From Gordius sp. MW1 (lineage: Eukaryota; Nematomorpha; Gordioida; Gordea; Gordiidae): a stretch of DNA of 64,000 nt. Below, piece after piece: positions 38,497-49,800 of this stretch (position 1 is the first letter of the stretch; the number at the start of each line of letters is the position of its first letter). The notes below the pieces were generated by a model. That model saw nothing but the letters and a program-made list of their open reading frames with translations, did not search any database and was not told the DNA's origin. Position numbers and translations under genes: made by a program. The stretch is from contig OZ038527.1 of assembly GCA_964036665.1 (NCBI GenBank), positions 10,943,835 through 11,007,834 of the forward strand, written 5' to 3'.

Positions 38497-39593
38497 TATA
38501 ATTATAAATCGATAATGGAACTATTTTGATGCAAAAAAAACACAGGCATCAAAAATTTCCGCGTTTAAATTTGTTCTCCGGTCTTCATAAATCCGGCCCG
38601 CTGACTAAAAACACCTATCACTAGAGGCAGATGAAGCAGGTGTCGAAAAAATCTTAAAACAAGGGAGCTAAGCGCTAGAAATTGACCACTGTGGTCTTTC
38701 CACTACGCGTCTGGATTTCGATCAAATCGAATATTTTTAGTATTCCATTCGGTATCGATATTTATATTTAAAAAAAATTCGATTTGAGAGTCGTATAATA
38801 TTAAAATAATGATCCGAATTCGATACTAAAATTTTTTTAAGATTCGTTCGATTATTTGTTTTTTAATTTCTAAATATCGCTATAAATGAATTTATTCATA
38901 AAAATGCAAAGATTGAATATAAAAATATTAAAGAAAATGATAAAATATCGATATTTTAGTAAGTCTTTGTTTGTTATATAAGGCTAACTTAGACGATGAT
39001 TGCAGGTTGCAAATTCTATGATTTATTATTGTCTCAAACCATTAATTTATTTTTATTCTTCAGTATCAAAATTATTTAATAAATAGTCTCTAATTAAAAG
39101 TTCGCCTAGAGGGCATAAATTGGAGTTTATCTATTATTTAGTTTCGGTACCCGTACAACGGGTTATTATTATCATGTTTTATTATAAATATAGAATGTTT
39201 ACGTTATAAATAAAATCTCGGCATCTATATAAGGTTAATGCATATCAAAAAATATTATTTATAGTTTAATTATTTATGTTAAAGTTTAATGGATAAGTAC
39301 AAAAAATAATAATAGACATTAAATAATATTGACCTAAAATGTTAGCAAAAATATTGGAAATTTTATTGAAGTTGAACCCCATTTTCTATGTAAAGTGATA
39401 TTTTTATGTTTTGTGTATACTTATAAAATTTAAATTTAATGATCGGAGAAAATAACTAATTTGCGGAAAGATGAAAACAGCTTAATTATTTTCGTCTTGT
39501 ATATTTAAAATAACTATCAAGTATAAATAATTTTCGAATCCCTTTTTAAAGATTCAATTCGGATTTTAATCTTACCATCACGTGACTTTCACC

Positions 39594-39600
39594 TATAAAA
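39594..39600 (+). promoter_or_regulatory. TATA box upstream of the outer RT element's ORF1
   Basis: TATAAAA follows CACC and lies 158 bp before the ORF1 ATG. A start site about 30 bp downstream would fall in CTTATTCGTT, compatible with an initiator. Confidence 0.5.
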
Positions 39601-39751
39601 GGCACGCCATTGCCGGAGGGCTTATTCGTTCGTTTCTCCCCAATCACTTACTGCCCTCCACAACTTCCTATACGCTTTTCCCCCCTTTTTTACCACTGTA
39701 ACCTCCTTAAAATTATTGGTCCTCCCTTTTCATTGTTAAATTATATATTGT

Positions 39752-40495
39752 ATGCCCATCACTAGATCTCAATCGGAAACAACTCCTAGGACAATCCGAT
39801 CACCCAGATATCTCGAAGGAGCTGTACGTAATCTAAACATTGAAAGAGCACCGAGAGGAGATATTACACCACCGGCGGATACAACCTTAACAGGAAACAC
39901 TAAAATGGAAGAAATTCTAGAAAGACTTACTAGAAACCAGGAAATCATGATGGCGGAGAATGCCCTAACACGCAGAACGAACGAATCAATGGTCCAACTG
40001 TTAGAGCGGATGTCGATAAATGCAGGATGTCCCACTTCTTTGCCGAGACTTCTCAAGCATCCGGCACAATGCCAGCGACAGTCCAAATCTTACCAGCCCC
40101 AGAACCTCCACGCACTTCCCAGTCGGTATGGGACGATATTCAACTACACATAAAGGGGCTGGAGGGACCTAACATCGGACCCGGAGGCTCGTGTCGCTAA
40201 AAGAGACAAGCATGAGGCGAAATATGCCTTGCACACAGCCAAGCTGATGACACCAAACATGCCAATTGAAGCGCTCATTCCAGTGGACGATCAACTTCGA
40301 ACCTTATGTCTCGCCATTCGCTTCAATTGGGCGACAGCCACCAGGACAGACGCATCTTGGTTAAAAGAAATAAAGATGTCCGACGTGGAAGTGTCTCGGC
40401 AGGCTAGAAAGCAGTTTTTTCCGAGCGCCGGCAGGGGAGGAGGCGGCACGAAGAGCCGCAACTTCAAGAAGGGCGTGGCCCCTGCCCAGCGTTAG
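39752..40495 (+). pseudogene. Gag-like ORF1 of the outer RT element, frameshifted
   Basis: Starts with a clean ATG (MPITRSQSE). The first 133-codon frame has a short heptad-like stretch (MEEILERLTRNQEIMMAENAL), then loses frame near 40020. Coding similarity in composition continues in a second frame to about 40198 and a third from about 40178 to 40495, ending in a Gly/Arg/Lys-rich tail (GRGGGGTKSRNFKKG). At least two frameshifts are needed to connect them. No zinc knuckle was seen. The role as a nucleic-acid-binding structural protein is inferred from position and basic tail. Confidence 0.5.
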
Positions 40496-40589
40496 GAAGC
40501 GCCTACTTGCAACTACCAATAACTGGGAAGTCGGGCCCTCGGGCTTACCGCTCCCATCGTGTAGCGCGGAAGAAAGGTCACCCTCCCGG

Positions 40590-41646
40590 TTGAAAAGCAT
40601 ACTAGCATTCTTAAGGGAGACCCGCCGTATAATCTTCTCGCCATCTACAGAGGTCCCGCCCATTGAGGCCCCTCACCCACCAACTCCACCCTCATCACCG
40701 GAGCAGTCAACCACTACCGAGCGCCCCCGTGAAGTGGAAACCAGGATTGACTCAGTTGAAACATCCCTCGGCGGGGATGCTGGCTCGTCGTCACTGTGCG
40801 AAGTCATGAAAGCACACAAACTGCTTTTCAACTGGGGAAAGACTAACGTCAACACGGTACCAGCCGGACGATTGGACGTGCGTACAACAAGATTGAAGCC
40901 TCACCCATTCATGTCGAGGTTTACTCTAAAGGTGGCTTTCGAAGTATATAGAGCACCGTTAGACAAGAAGCGCATAAGAGCCAATGGGGGGCTCTTTTGC
41001 CCCCCCCCCAAAAAAAAAAAATAAAAGAATCTCAAAAGGAGCACCGGCTTACTTTACCGAGCTAGAAAGAGCCGGAATCACGTCCCAAACACCAGCACTC
41101 GCTATTCGCTCAGCCACTTTCTTCATAGCGAAAACGAACGGGAACGCCAGAGTAATTACTGACCTGGCGGAAGCTTCCAAGAACTTTATACCACACCCGC
41201 TGAAGCTATCAACAATCCCGCTAACTGCGAGGCAGCTAGCCAAAGCCAAATGGGCAGCGAAAGTGGATCTAAAGGCAGCTTTTTTCTCGATACCAATACA
41301 CGCCACAACCAAGAAATATGTAGGCTACGGATGGAAACGCAATCTTTTCCACTACAATGTTCTACCAATGGGGGCCTCCTTTACACCCTTCGTATTACAT
41401 ATGATCAGAGCCGACTTGGCCAAAAAAGCCATAATAAGATCTAACTATAATGTGTATCTGGACGATATACTTATCTTCAGCGACAACTATGAAAATGTGC
41501 AACTAGACCTAGAGAAATTGGCGGAGATGGCCAAAGACTGGGGTCTCACAATTAACGTATCCAAATCATCTATCCTACCTGCGCAGCACATAGAATACCT
41601 GGGGATGCTACTCAAGCTGGACGTAGGATCCGTCAAAATCCCTTGA
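40590..41646 (+). pseudogene. Reverse transcriptase of the outer RT element, 5' part
   Basis: A Pro/Ser/Thr-rich leader (PPSSPEQSTTTERP) is followed, after a frameshift at a C9-A12 run (about 41000-41023), by RT motifs: ARVITDLAEA, VDLKAAFFSIPI, VLPMGASFTPF, the catalytic YLDDILIFSDN and the KSSILPAQHIEYLG block. The frame ends in a stop at 41644-41646, shortly before the inserted LTR. The KS-x-P-x-YLG block and the DLKAAFFSIPI motif resemble DIRS-like RTs. Confidence 0.65.
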
Positions 41647-41712
41647 CACCATAACACGCCTCAAACTAGCGGCTGATATCTTATACATTTACATGGAGGA
41701 CAGAGATGCACC

Positions 41713-41913
41713 TGTAGCGACATGAACAGTGAGAATGTAGCAAGTCGACGAAACACATATGTTTTTATCTTCCTCCAATTTCCTCGGTTCATATAATTAA
41801 CGTTCGCTCGCGTTTCGCTTATATGTTTGTTTGATTCCCTGTTGTTATAATAAATTCATACTCTCCTAACTCAATAGTTTAAACATTACTAAAGTGGTGA
41901 ATTAAATACCACA
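41713..41913 (+). repeat. 5' LTR of the CsRn1-like element
   Basis: 201 bp, with an AATAAA hexamer near its centre-right part and immediately followed by the tRNA-Trp-type primer site. Confidence 0.9.
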
Positions 41914-41914
41914 T

Positions 41915-41932
41915 TGGTGACCGTCCGACGTG
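41915..41932 (+). promoter_or_regulatory. Primer-binding site, tRNA-Trp type
   Basis: TGGTGACC...CGACGTG begins one base after the 5' LTR. The tRNA-Trp match is from memory of the tRNA 3' end and includes small differences in the middle. Confidence 0.7.
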
Positions 41933-41934
41933 AT

Positions 41935-42757
41935 ATGGATACACAATCGTCTGACAATTCAACTCTCTACAATGAGACAGCATCCAACACTCCCACCACG
42001 GCAAACACATCACCAGTATACATCAAGCTACCTACATTTCACCTCAGAAACATCCAAATCTGGATAGCTCAGGTCGATGCAATATTTTCCACTAGGAAAA
42101 CAAAGAGTCAAGTATGCTTACCTTTAAGAATCTCTCCCGGTTGAGATAGCCGAAGAGGTGGCCGACCTTATACTTAACATCTTAGATGAAAACCCTTATG
42201 AGGTGTTAAAGCAAGCCTTAATCAAAAGAATGGGTGAGAGTGAAGCAAAAAGAATAGACAAGCTGTTCAAGGACATATATTTGGGAGACAAAACTCCGTC
42301 CCAATTGCTTAGGCATTTGGAGAGCCTTGTCGGAGAACATCAAATGAGTGATAAAATTCTAAAAACCCTTTGGACACAAAAACTTCCAAGGGAGGTAACA
42401 GGTATCTTAACATGCGTAGGAGAAGAAAAGTCTCTGGCACATTTGGCTGAGGTGGCAGACAAAATCTACGAGACATATACGGCCAACAGCGTAGCTTCCA
42501 TAGCAAGCCCTCAAATGAGCCAAACAAACGAAGTCCAGGAACTGGTAAAAATGGTCGCACAGTTGGAATTGAAAGTAAACCAGCAGGTCAATCAGCCACC
42601 ACAAAGTAAAAAGGTTTGGAGATCCTCAAACAGATCACGGTCAACATCAAGACATCGTCGGGAAGAAATTTGTTGGTATCACCACAAGTTCAAGGGTAAC
42701 GCTCAAAAATGCACACAACCATGTGCATTTACCTCAAACTCCCAGTCAAAAAACTAA
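41935..42757 (+). pseudogene. gag: CsRn1-like Gag, one small frame break
   Basis: Starts at ATG 41935, just past the primer site. A capsid-like N-terminal part (YIKLPTFHLRNIQIWIAQV) loses frame at about 42110-42157; the second frame carries the typical EEVADLILNI, YEVLKQALIKRM and GDKTPSQLLRHL blocks. The C-terminal finger [18 protein letters not shown] has Cys-His-Cys-Cys spacing instead of the usual CCHC knuckle. The damage looks like a small deletion. Confidence 0.75.
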
Positions 42758-45700
42758 CTGACCTTTCCATTCAGGCGACTTCCGGAAACGGTCATAAACC
42801 AAGTCGCTTATTCTACATCATTGATCGTACGTCAGGACATAAATTTCTGATTGATACAGGAGCTGACGTGTCCATCATTCCAAGACCCGTCAATTTACCT
42901 AAGGTACCAAATGGTCCAGTATTGCAGGCGGCCAATAATAGCAATAACTCTACCTATGGACAAAAGATGTTGTCCATCAGACGCCCAATACAGTGGTTAT
43001 TTCTGATCGCCGAGGTACACACCCCTATCATTGGAGCCGACCTCTTGCACCAATATAACATCATCGTAGATGTCAAAAACCAGCGATTAATTGATGGTCT
43101 GACTCACGTAACTTCAAAAAGAATTTCCACCCATCATCAAACGTTAGGAATCCGCATAGCTCTCTCGAGTCAGGACTCTATGTTGGAATCTGTGATTAAC
43201 AACTTTCCATCACCCCTAACTCCTTTAAATTTCACCCAACAAATTTCAACCAACGACATCTTTCACCACATAGCAACAAAAGGGCCGGCACAATACGCAC
43301 GTCCAAGGCGACTTACTGCTGAAAAACTTAATGTTGCTAAGAAAGAATTTGAATATATGTTGGAACTGGGAATCATAAGGAAATCTAAAAGCAACTGGGC
43401 GGCACCAATACATTTGGCTGCTAAAAAATCAGGTGACTGGCGCCCGTGTGGAGATTATAGAGCCTTGAACAAAGTCACCGTACCAGACAGGTACCCAATT
43501 CCTCACATTCACGACTTCACAGCTAACCTTCACGAAAAAGCAATTTTTTCCAAGCTGGATTTAGTTAGAGCCTACCATCACATCCCGGTAGCGCCGGACG
43601 ACATCTGTAAAACAGCCCTGACGACACCATTCGTCTTTAAGAATTCACGAGGATGCCGTTTGGTCTAAAAAATGCAGCCCAAACGTTCCAAAGATTCATA
43701 GACGAAGTTTTGCGAGAACTGAATTACGCCTACGCGTACATCGATGATGTACTAATAGCAAGCGGCTCAGAAGAGGAACACTAGGTACATCTAAAGACCG
43801 TCTTGCAACGACTCCAAAAGTACGACCTCAGGATCAACCCTGCAAAATGTCAATTTGGAGTGCGAGAATTAGAGTTCCTGGGTCACAAAGTTTCGGCCGC
43901 AGGTATTATTCCTTTACCAGAGAAGAATGAGGCTATTAAAAACTTTGCAACGCCAGTTTCATGTAAACAACTCCGAAGATTCTTAGGCATGATCAACTTC
44001 TATCGAAGATTTCTGCCCAATATTGCTAAAACCCTAAATCCGTTGACAGACATACTAAAGAATCCGCAAAAATCTATAGCGTTCAACAAACTTCAGGAAG
44101 AAGCTTTCGACACAGCAAAATCCGCTCTAATCAATTTTACCAAGCTAAATTTTTTGAATACCAGTCCAGAAACCCAAATTACACTAACAACAGACGCCTC
44201 TAATTCAGCAGTCGGTGCGGTATTACAACAAACAATGGCCGGAGAGACTACACCAATAGCGCAGCCAACACAATCACGATACAGTACATTTGGTCGTGAG
44301 CTTCTCGCCATTTACCTAGCAATCAAGCATTTTCGACACATCCTGGAAGGCCGGATATTTACCGTGTACACCGACCACAAACCACTCACATACGCTTTTG
44401 ACGCTAAGCCTGATAAGTACTCTCCGAGAGAGATACGACAGCTCGACCTAATCTCACAATATACCACTGACATTCGCTTCATTAAAGGCGAAGGAAACAC
44501 AGTAGCAGATGCTCTATCTCGGATAGGAGTAGACGCGGTAAATCTTCCAAAAATGCCAGAATTAGACGACATTAGCAAGCACCAGAAAAACGACAAGTCT
44601 TTGGAAGGTTTAGAAGATACTACTTCACTAAAACTACAAGTATTACCCATCCCAGGGTCAGATAACAAAATCCTTTGCGATTTGTCGACTACTAAACCTC
44701 GACCGGTCATACCTGACGCACTGAAGAGAACAGTTTTTGACCATTTTCACTCGTTATCACACCCAGGAGTTCGATCCACCCTAAAGCTCATCACTAGTCG
44801 CGTAGTCTGGCCATCTATCAACAAGGACGTCACTAACTGGGCAAGAACATGCCTAAGATGTCAACGTTGTAAAGTACACCGACACATCATTACGAAACCA
44901 GGTACTTTTAAACAACCCGATGCCAGATTCGCTCATGTCTACTTGGATGTAGTAGGACCACTACCACCCTCCAACGGGTTCACTCACATGCTAACGGCAG
45001 TTGACCGTTTCTCGAGATGGCCCATGGCCATACCACTTAAAGAGACATCCGCCGAAGTTATCGCGGACAAGTTTACCAAGAACTGGGCGGCAAATTATGG
45101 GGTTCCGAGTACAGATACCACAGATAGGGGATCCCAGTTTCAGTCACAGCTTTTTAGAGAGTTCGCGAATATTTTAGGATGCGAACACATCAAAACTACA
45201 GCTTACCACCCGTCCGCTAACGGGGTAGTCGAACGTTTCCACCGGCAGTTAAAGGCTTCGTTAAAAGCCTTAGGAAACACAAAATGGAGTGAATTTCTGC
45301 CCTTTGTCCTATTAGCTATCCGCACAACCATCAAGGAAGACATTGGTCGCACGCCGGCGGAAGTGCTATACGGGACTAACTTAAGTCTCCCAGGAGATTA
45401 TTTCTCACAAGAAACAACGCAACAATCAGCAGAACAAGTACATCAATTCGTCGAGAAGTTGAGAGAAGCGATGATGGCGTCGCCGTACCCCGTGCCACAC
45501 CACCATGGAGAAACTAAAGAACAGGTAAATCGATACCTGTGGGAAACACCGCAAGTGTTTGTCAGAAATGATACAGTACGCAAACCACTCACCCCACCCT
45601 ACGATGGGCCCTTCAAAGTCTTACTTCGTAGACCAAAGTACTTTATAATCGAGAAAAATAAAAAAAAGGACTCCATATCAATCGACCGATTGAAGCCCGC

Positions 45701-45851
45701 TCATGTAGAAAGCAAGAAACCGGTACATAATCAAGAAACCTCCCTCAAGAAACCTATTTCACGAGAACCAGAGCAGGAACAACAACCAGTCAAAACCACT
45801 CGCAGTGGCAGACATGTCCATTGGCCCAAAAGACTTTGCCAATACAAGTGA
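42709..45851 (+). pseudogene. pol: CsRn1-like Pol (PR-RT-RH-IN), frameshift and stop in RT
   Basis: Overlaps the end of gag in another frame. Protease [25 protein letters not shown] and [11 protein letters not shown], then a one-base loss near 43636 shifts the frame inside RT. The shifted frame shows the YIDDVLIA catalytic site, followed by a TAG at 43782-43784. From 43803 a 682-codon frame gives the rest: RNase H (TTDASNSAVGA, YTDHKPLTYAF), integrase zinc finger (H-H-C-C ending CLRCQRCK) and catalytic region (YLDVVGP, TDRGSQF, HPSANGVVERF), then a basic C-terminus. Two lesions make this copy non-autonomous. Confidence 0.85.
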
Positions 45852-45922
45852 TACACAGGCGAGATGGTGTCCACCTAATCGATCGTTTAGTGTTACTCCA
45901 AACAATCTAGGGAGAGAATATC

Positions 45923-46123
45923 TGTAGCGACATGAACAATGAGAATGTAGCAAGTCGACGAAACACATATGTTTTTATCTTCCTCCAATTTCGTCGGTTC
46001 ATATTATTAACGTTCGCTCGCGTTTCGCTTATATGTTTGTTTGATTCCCTGTTGTTATAATAAATTCATACTCTCCTAACTCAATAGTTTAAACATTACT
46101 AAAGTGGTGAATTAAATACCACA
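45923..46123 (+). repeat. 3' LTR of the CsRn1-like element
   Basis: 201 bp, preceded by the purine-rich AGGGAGAGAATATC and followed by the target repeat CACC. Confidence 0.9.
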
Positions 46124-46127
46124 CACC

Positions 46128-46808
46128 CGACCCGTCGGTACTTTTAGAAGCGCTGGGAGCGCTCAACTACTTTTACTACAACTTTGCCGGAATGACCAAA
46201 TTATTTGCCCCCTTTTACGCACTAACAAACCCTAACACTCCGGACTTCAACCGGGTAACAGCAACCACCAAACTCATGGAAATCATGAAAGTTATCGGAG
46301 ACACAATGCCTCTCTACAAAGAATACAACACAACCATTGCCGTAGACGCATCTAACTCCCACATAGGATAGCATGGGACGGAACCCTCTCATCGGTCACG
46401 TTCCAGGGAGCAGCCGACAAAATCGGATGGAAATGGCCAGGAGAAGGCCATATCACGCTCACCGAAACACTAGCAGCCTGCTATGGATATGCCATAGCAA
46501 GAGAAAAAGGCCACATTTACCCAAGAATTATAACCGATTCAGCCACGGCATACTACGTCCTAAGAAAAGGCGGGTCCAACTCACCTATAGTGGAAGACCT
46601 AATCGGAACGTTTACAACCAAGTACGGGTTACGTGCACTCATAGCTCTGCACTTCAATATTAAATGGACAAGCACGGGGACGAACCCAGCCGACATCCCG
46701 TCCAGAACCTGGTACCCCCGTCCTGACGACACTGAACACCTGATGCAATACGTTTCAGTCGAGTCAAAATCCAGACCTAAGGATTCGAATTCAGATTCGA
46801 AATTTTGA
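46128..46808 (+). pseudogene. RNase H end of the outer RT element, 3' part
   Basis: Resumes where the CsRn1-like element entered: a connection block (GALNYFYYNFAGMTKLFAPF), then RNase H with VDASNSHIG, a TAG at 46369-46371 or a nearby frame break, TETLAACYGYA, ITDSATAYYVL and NPADIPSR. The Asp, Glu and Asp residues expected of RNase H are visible across frames. Nothing resembling integrase or tyrosine recombinase follows. Confidence 0.65.
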
Positions 46809-47104
46809 ATCGGATCCGAATCTAATCTCGAATCGAATATTTCCCAGAGGTGTACTTTCCACCATTCCAATATTTGTATTTTTTCTCGTTGATCTTTAAC
46901 TTTATTTAGGTGTCAATTTCCTTTACTTTATAAAATTATTTCTGAATATTTTTGAGGATTAGAAGTAGATTTTTTTTGTTCCATACTTAATTGTTTGTAA
47001 ATTAGGCGCAAAATGAATAAATCAATAACTTGTAATTAATTAATTTTTTGTAATTATTGTTTTAAACAGAAAAAAGAACTATTTAGGCTACTACTTCTAA
47101 ATTA

Positions 47105-47230
47105 TTTACTTCTAAATTGTTCCGGGTCGGGCCTATATTTTATGAATTAGGCCCGGCCCGGCCCGGAATTTTGAAGTTTTAAAATTTAGGGCCCGGGCCG
47201 GGCCTTGGGCGGCCCGTGCAGGACTCTACT
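47105..47230. repeat. GGCCCG-type interspersed repeat, copy 3
   Basis: Contains AGGCCCGGCCCGGCCCGG and GGGCCCGGGCCGGGCC strings and ends GCCCGTGCAGGACTCTAC, matching the end of the copy at 520-680. Confidence 0.5.
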
Positions 47231-48684
47231 TATAGTTTGTAATTTTATTAAAAAACAAAAGTTTAATATTTAAACTGTATGTATATTTTGTCATAAAGTA
47301 CTCATAAACAAATTTTGGTTTTGAAAAACCAAATTAACAATTTTTATAGACATAGTCTTGTATCTTGCATACAAATTTATTTTGGTTGTACATTTTAAAC
47401 TAATTGAATATTATTATAAAGGATTTTTATATAAAGGCGTTCTGTAAAATATAATGAGCAAAATATTTATACGAAAAAATAAGGGAGGGAGGCATAGCGG
47501 GGTTAGTGCTAGCCGTTCTTTTTTGTTTATTAACTTCTTATATTTGAAAAAAAAAATTTAGTTTTATATTTAACTTTTTGCTGGAAGAAACTTAAAAGTA
47601 TTGAAATGACCCTCTGTCGGAGTGCACGTAATAATCTCTTATTAATGGCTAGACCGGTTAAGATTCCTTTTCCACAGGAACTAGTTAAGTTATAGTTACT
47701 TCCAAAAAAATGTAACTAATTGCGGTTACAGTTACATTTTTTTGAAAATAACTGAATACAGTTCCGGTTACTTACCTCAAATAATTTCACTTAAGGTTAC
47801 TCGTTAAATTTCTCCGCGATTTAATAAAACAATATCAATATGGTTTATTCGAATTTTAGTACAATTCATAAGGCATTATATAGTGAATCGATTTCAATAA
47901 GACATTGTCATCTAATGAACTAGTGCGCTGGCAATACAGCTAATCCACTATTTTAAACTCCCTTTAAACCACACCTTCAATATCTCTAAATGCGAAATAG
48001 TAAAGTGCCCGAAACCCGAAGATTTTCAAAGAAATGAATAATATCACAGGCCTGGGTTCTCCTATAAATGGCCAAAGCTCTTCGGAAACACTTTTTAATG
48101 TTAAAGTTTGATACTTCCTCCAGGCTCTAAGCCGACTACCCACTAAAGCAGCGGTCTCATTGGCAGCTTTCAGCTTTTAATTTAAACCGTCCATAACTTA
48201 ATCAACAGACTTATATCACAATGTAATGCATGTCTGGCCAGCCAACGTCATTCCATTACCTCATCGATACAAAAAGATATGGATGCTGTCCTAGATAGCG
48301 CTCCGTTAATATCCTCTTATTGAGCTGCGATGCCCCTCAGCACTTCAATCTAAAGTCTTTGGTTTTTGAAGCTTATCCTAGTTCACATGGAGGATTCGAA
48401 ACTCTCATACTTGATTGACCTTAGACTGGAAATACCTTACTCCAAACCCTGCCGCTAATGATCATATATTTAAGGCACACCAGAATCAATTCACTTATTC
48501 AGGCTCCCCTGAAAACGTCAACATACCATCGGTCTTAGAGCCTTCGACACTTCGTTAGAAGGAAAAATGCGGACTGACGGCTTAACTCTCATCCCCTGGG
48601 CATAAAGGTCTACCTCCTTAGATGAGTCACTTTTTAATTAAAAAATCGAGTCGATATATCTTATACGTTTTAACATTGTTAAAG
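47231..48684. other. Intergenic AT-rich stretch
   Basis: No gene recognised. A GTTAC/GTAAC-rich patch (47690-47800) resembles the DNA flanking the RTE insertion near 51215-51290. The rest shows no structure that I can name. Confidence 0.4.
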
Positions 48685-48693
48685 AATTTTAAA

Positions 48694-49231
48694 GAGAACA
48701 AATTATTGTGCTCAAAATTTAATTCAATTTTAAATTATTATTGGTCACACCCCGTAAAACACCTAAACCAAACCAAAGGTAGACTAATAAATCAGAATAT
48801 CCTTTAGTCTATTATAAAAATTGTGACAGCCTAAAGGTCCACTTTACAAGAACACAACCTATGGTCTATTTCTCAAATTTCGTCTAAGCCTAAACGTCGA
48901 CTAAGAAAATCATTAGCTTTTTGTACAACACTAGTAATCATGCAATCATAGTACTGTTTAAAATAGCAATTTTTTGTTAATATTTTAAAAAAATAAAAAA
49001 ATTGTATACCAATTAAAATATTATTTATAAAATAAAAGCGCAAAATAAATTATTATAAAAAATTATTAATTTAAATTACTAAGCATTTTAGTAAAAATAC
49101 TGAGCATTATAAATTTAAAGCTGAGCATTTTAAAGTTAATTTACAGAGCAATTTTAAATTTTTAATTGGGCACATTAAGCACATTTTACTGAGCATTTTT
49201 TAATTTATTAATGAGGATTTCAATAACACCC
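48694..49231. mobile_element. Non-autonomous MULE derivative, 538 bp, TSD AATTTTAAA
   Basis: The left end GAGAACAAATTATTGTGC and right end AATAACACCC match, in reverse orientation, the two different ends of the autonomous MULE at 56868-59365. An exact 9-bp duplication, AATTTTAAA, lies at 48685-48693 and 49232-49240. The right arm carries TGAGCATTTT-type sub-terminal motifs. No coding capacity. It sits in or beside a LINE fragment. Confidence 0.85.
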
Positions 49232-49800
49232 AATTTTAAATATCTTGGTTCTAGGGAACAATGTGATGGGGGTGTGGAAAGAGAAATTAAGGCAATAATA
49301 AACGCAGGCTGGCTAAAATTTAGGGAGTTGCGTGGTGTACTATGTGACAAACACATATACCACTCAAATTGGGCGATTATATAACACCGTTATAGTACCC
49401 ACGGTATTGTATGGAGTGGAAACATGGGCAATTAAGGTAAAAGAAGAGCAATGCTTGGCAACAATGGAGATGCGAATGTTAAGATGGATCTAGGAAATAA
49501 GCAAAAAGGACCATATAAGGAATCAAGACATAAGAGTTAAACTAAATGTAGTTCCGATACCGAGAAAGTTGGTTGTAAGAAGATGAGATAATATGGCCAT
49601 TTGTAGAGATGGGAGGAAAGTAACCTTGCACGTTTCAAGAAGGTGCAAGTCGAAGGTAAGCCAAAGAGAGGGAGGCCTAAGCTGGCATGGAAACATAAAA
49701 TAGATATGGACTTGAGACGGTATGAGCTAAAGCCTGGTGTAGGCTTAGACTACATAGACTGCCCATGTCATATGTTCCCTATGGCAAATTGTGTGTGAAA
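49232..49800 (+). pseudogene. 3' fragment of an RTE-type LINE
   Basis: Translated pieces FKYLGSREQCDGG, AGWLKFRELRGVLCDK and VEGKPKREGG correspond to the region after the RT domain in the RTE copy at 51288-54321. Several stops and frame changes. The MULE derivative lies at its 5' edge. Confidence 0.65.

Larger units (their letters stand above)
41713..46123 (+). mobile_element. CsRn1-like Ty3/gypsy retrotransposon
   Basis: 4411 bp with two 201-bp LTRs (41713-41913, 45923-46123) starting TGTAGCGACA and ending ATACCACA; they differ at about three positions. The flanking 4-bp repeat is CACC (41709-41712, 46124-46127). The primer site at 41915-41932, TGGTGACCGTCCGACGTG, resembles the complement of a tRNA-Trp 3' end. 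Gag carries a CHCC-type finger. The 4-bp TSD, tRNA-Trp primer and CHCC Gag together are the known signature of the CsRn1 clade. The near-identical LTRs suggest recent insertion, yet the coding frames are broken. Confidence 0.85.
38690..46850 (+). mobile_element. Decayed reverse-transcriptase element of uncertain class, split by a CsRn1-like insertion
   Basis: Coding parts at 39752-41646 and 46128-46808 belong to one element interrupted by the LTR element at 41713-46123. TTCGATT/GAATCGA-rich stretches near 38715-38870 and 46785-46840 could be its termini. It encodes a gag-like N-terminal region, a reverse transcriptase and RNase H, but no protease, integrase or tyrosine recombinase was found. 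The RT style resembles DIRS-like elements in parts, while the RT-RNase H connection resembles Ty3/gypsy. Confidence 0.6.

Noticed and set aside
39752..46808. A single retroelement spanning the whole interval
   Set aside because: The 201-bp LTRs, the CACC duplication and two distinct RT domains show one element nested in another.
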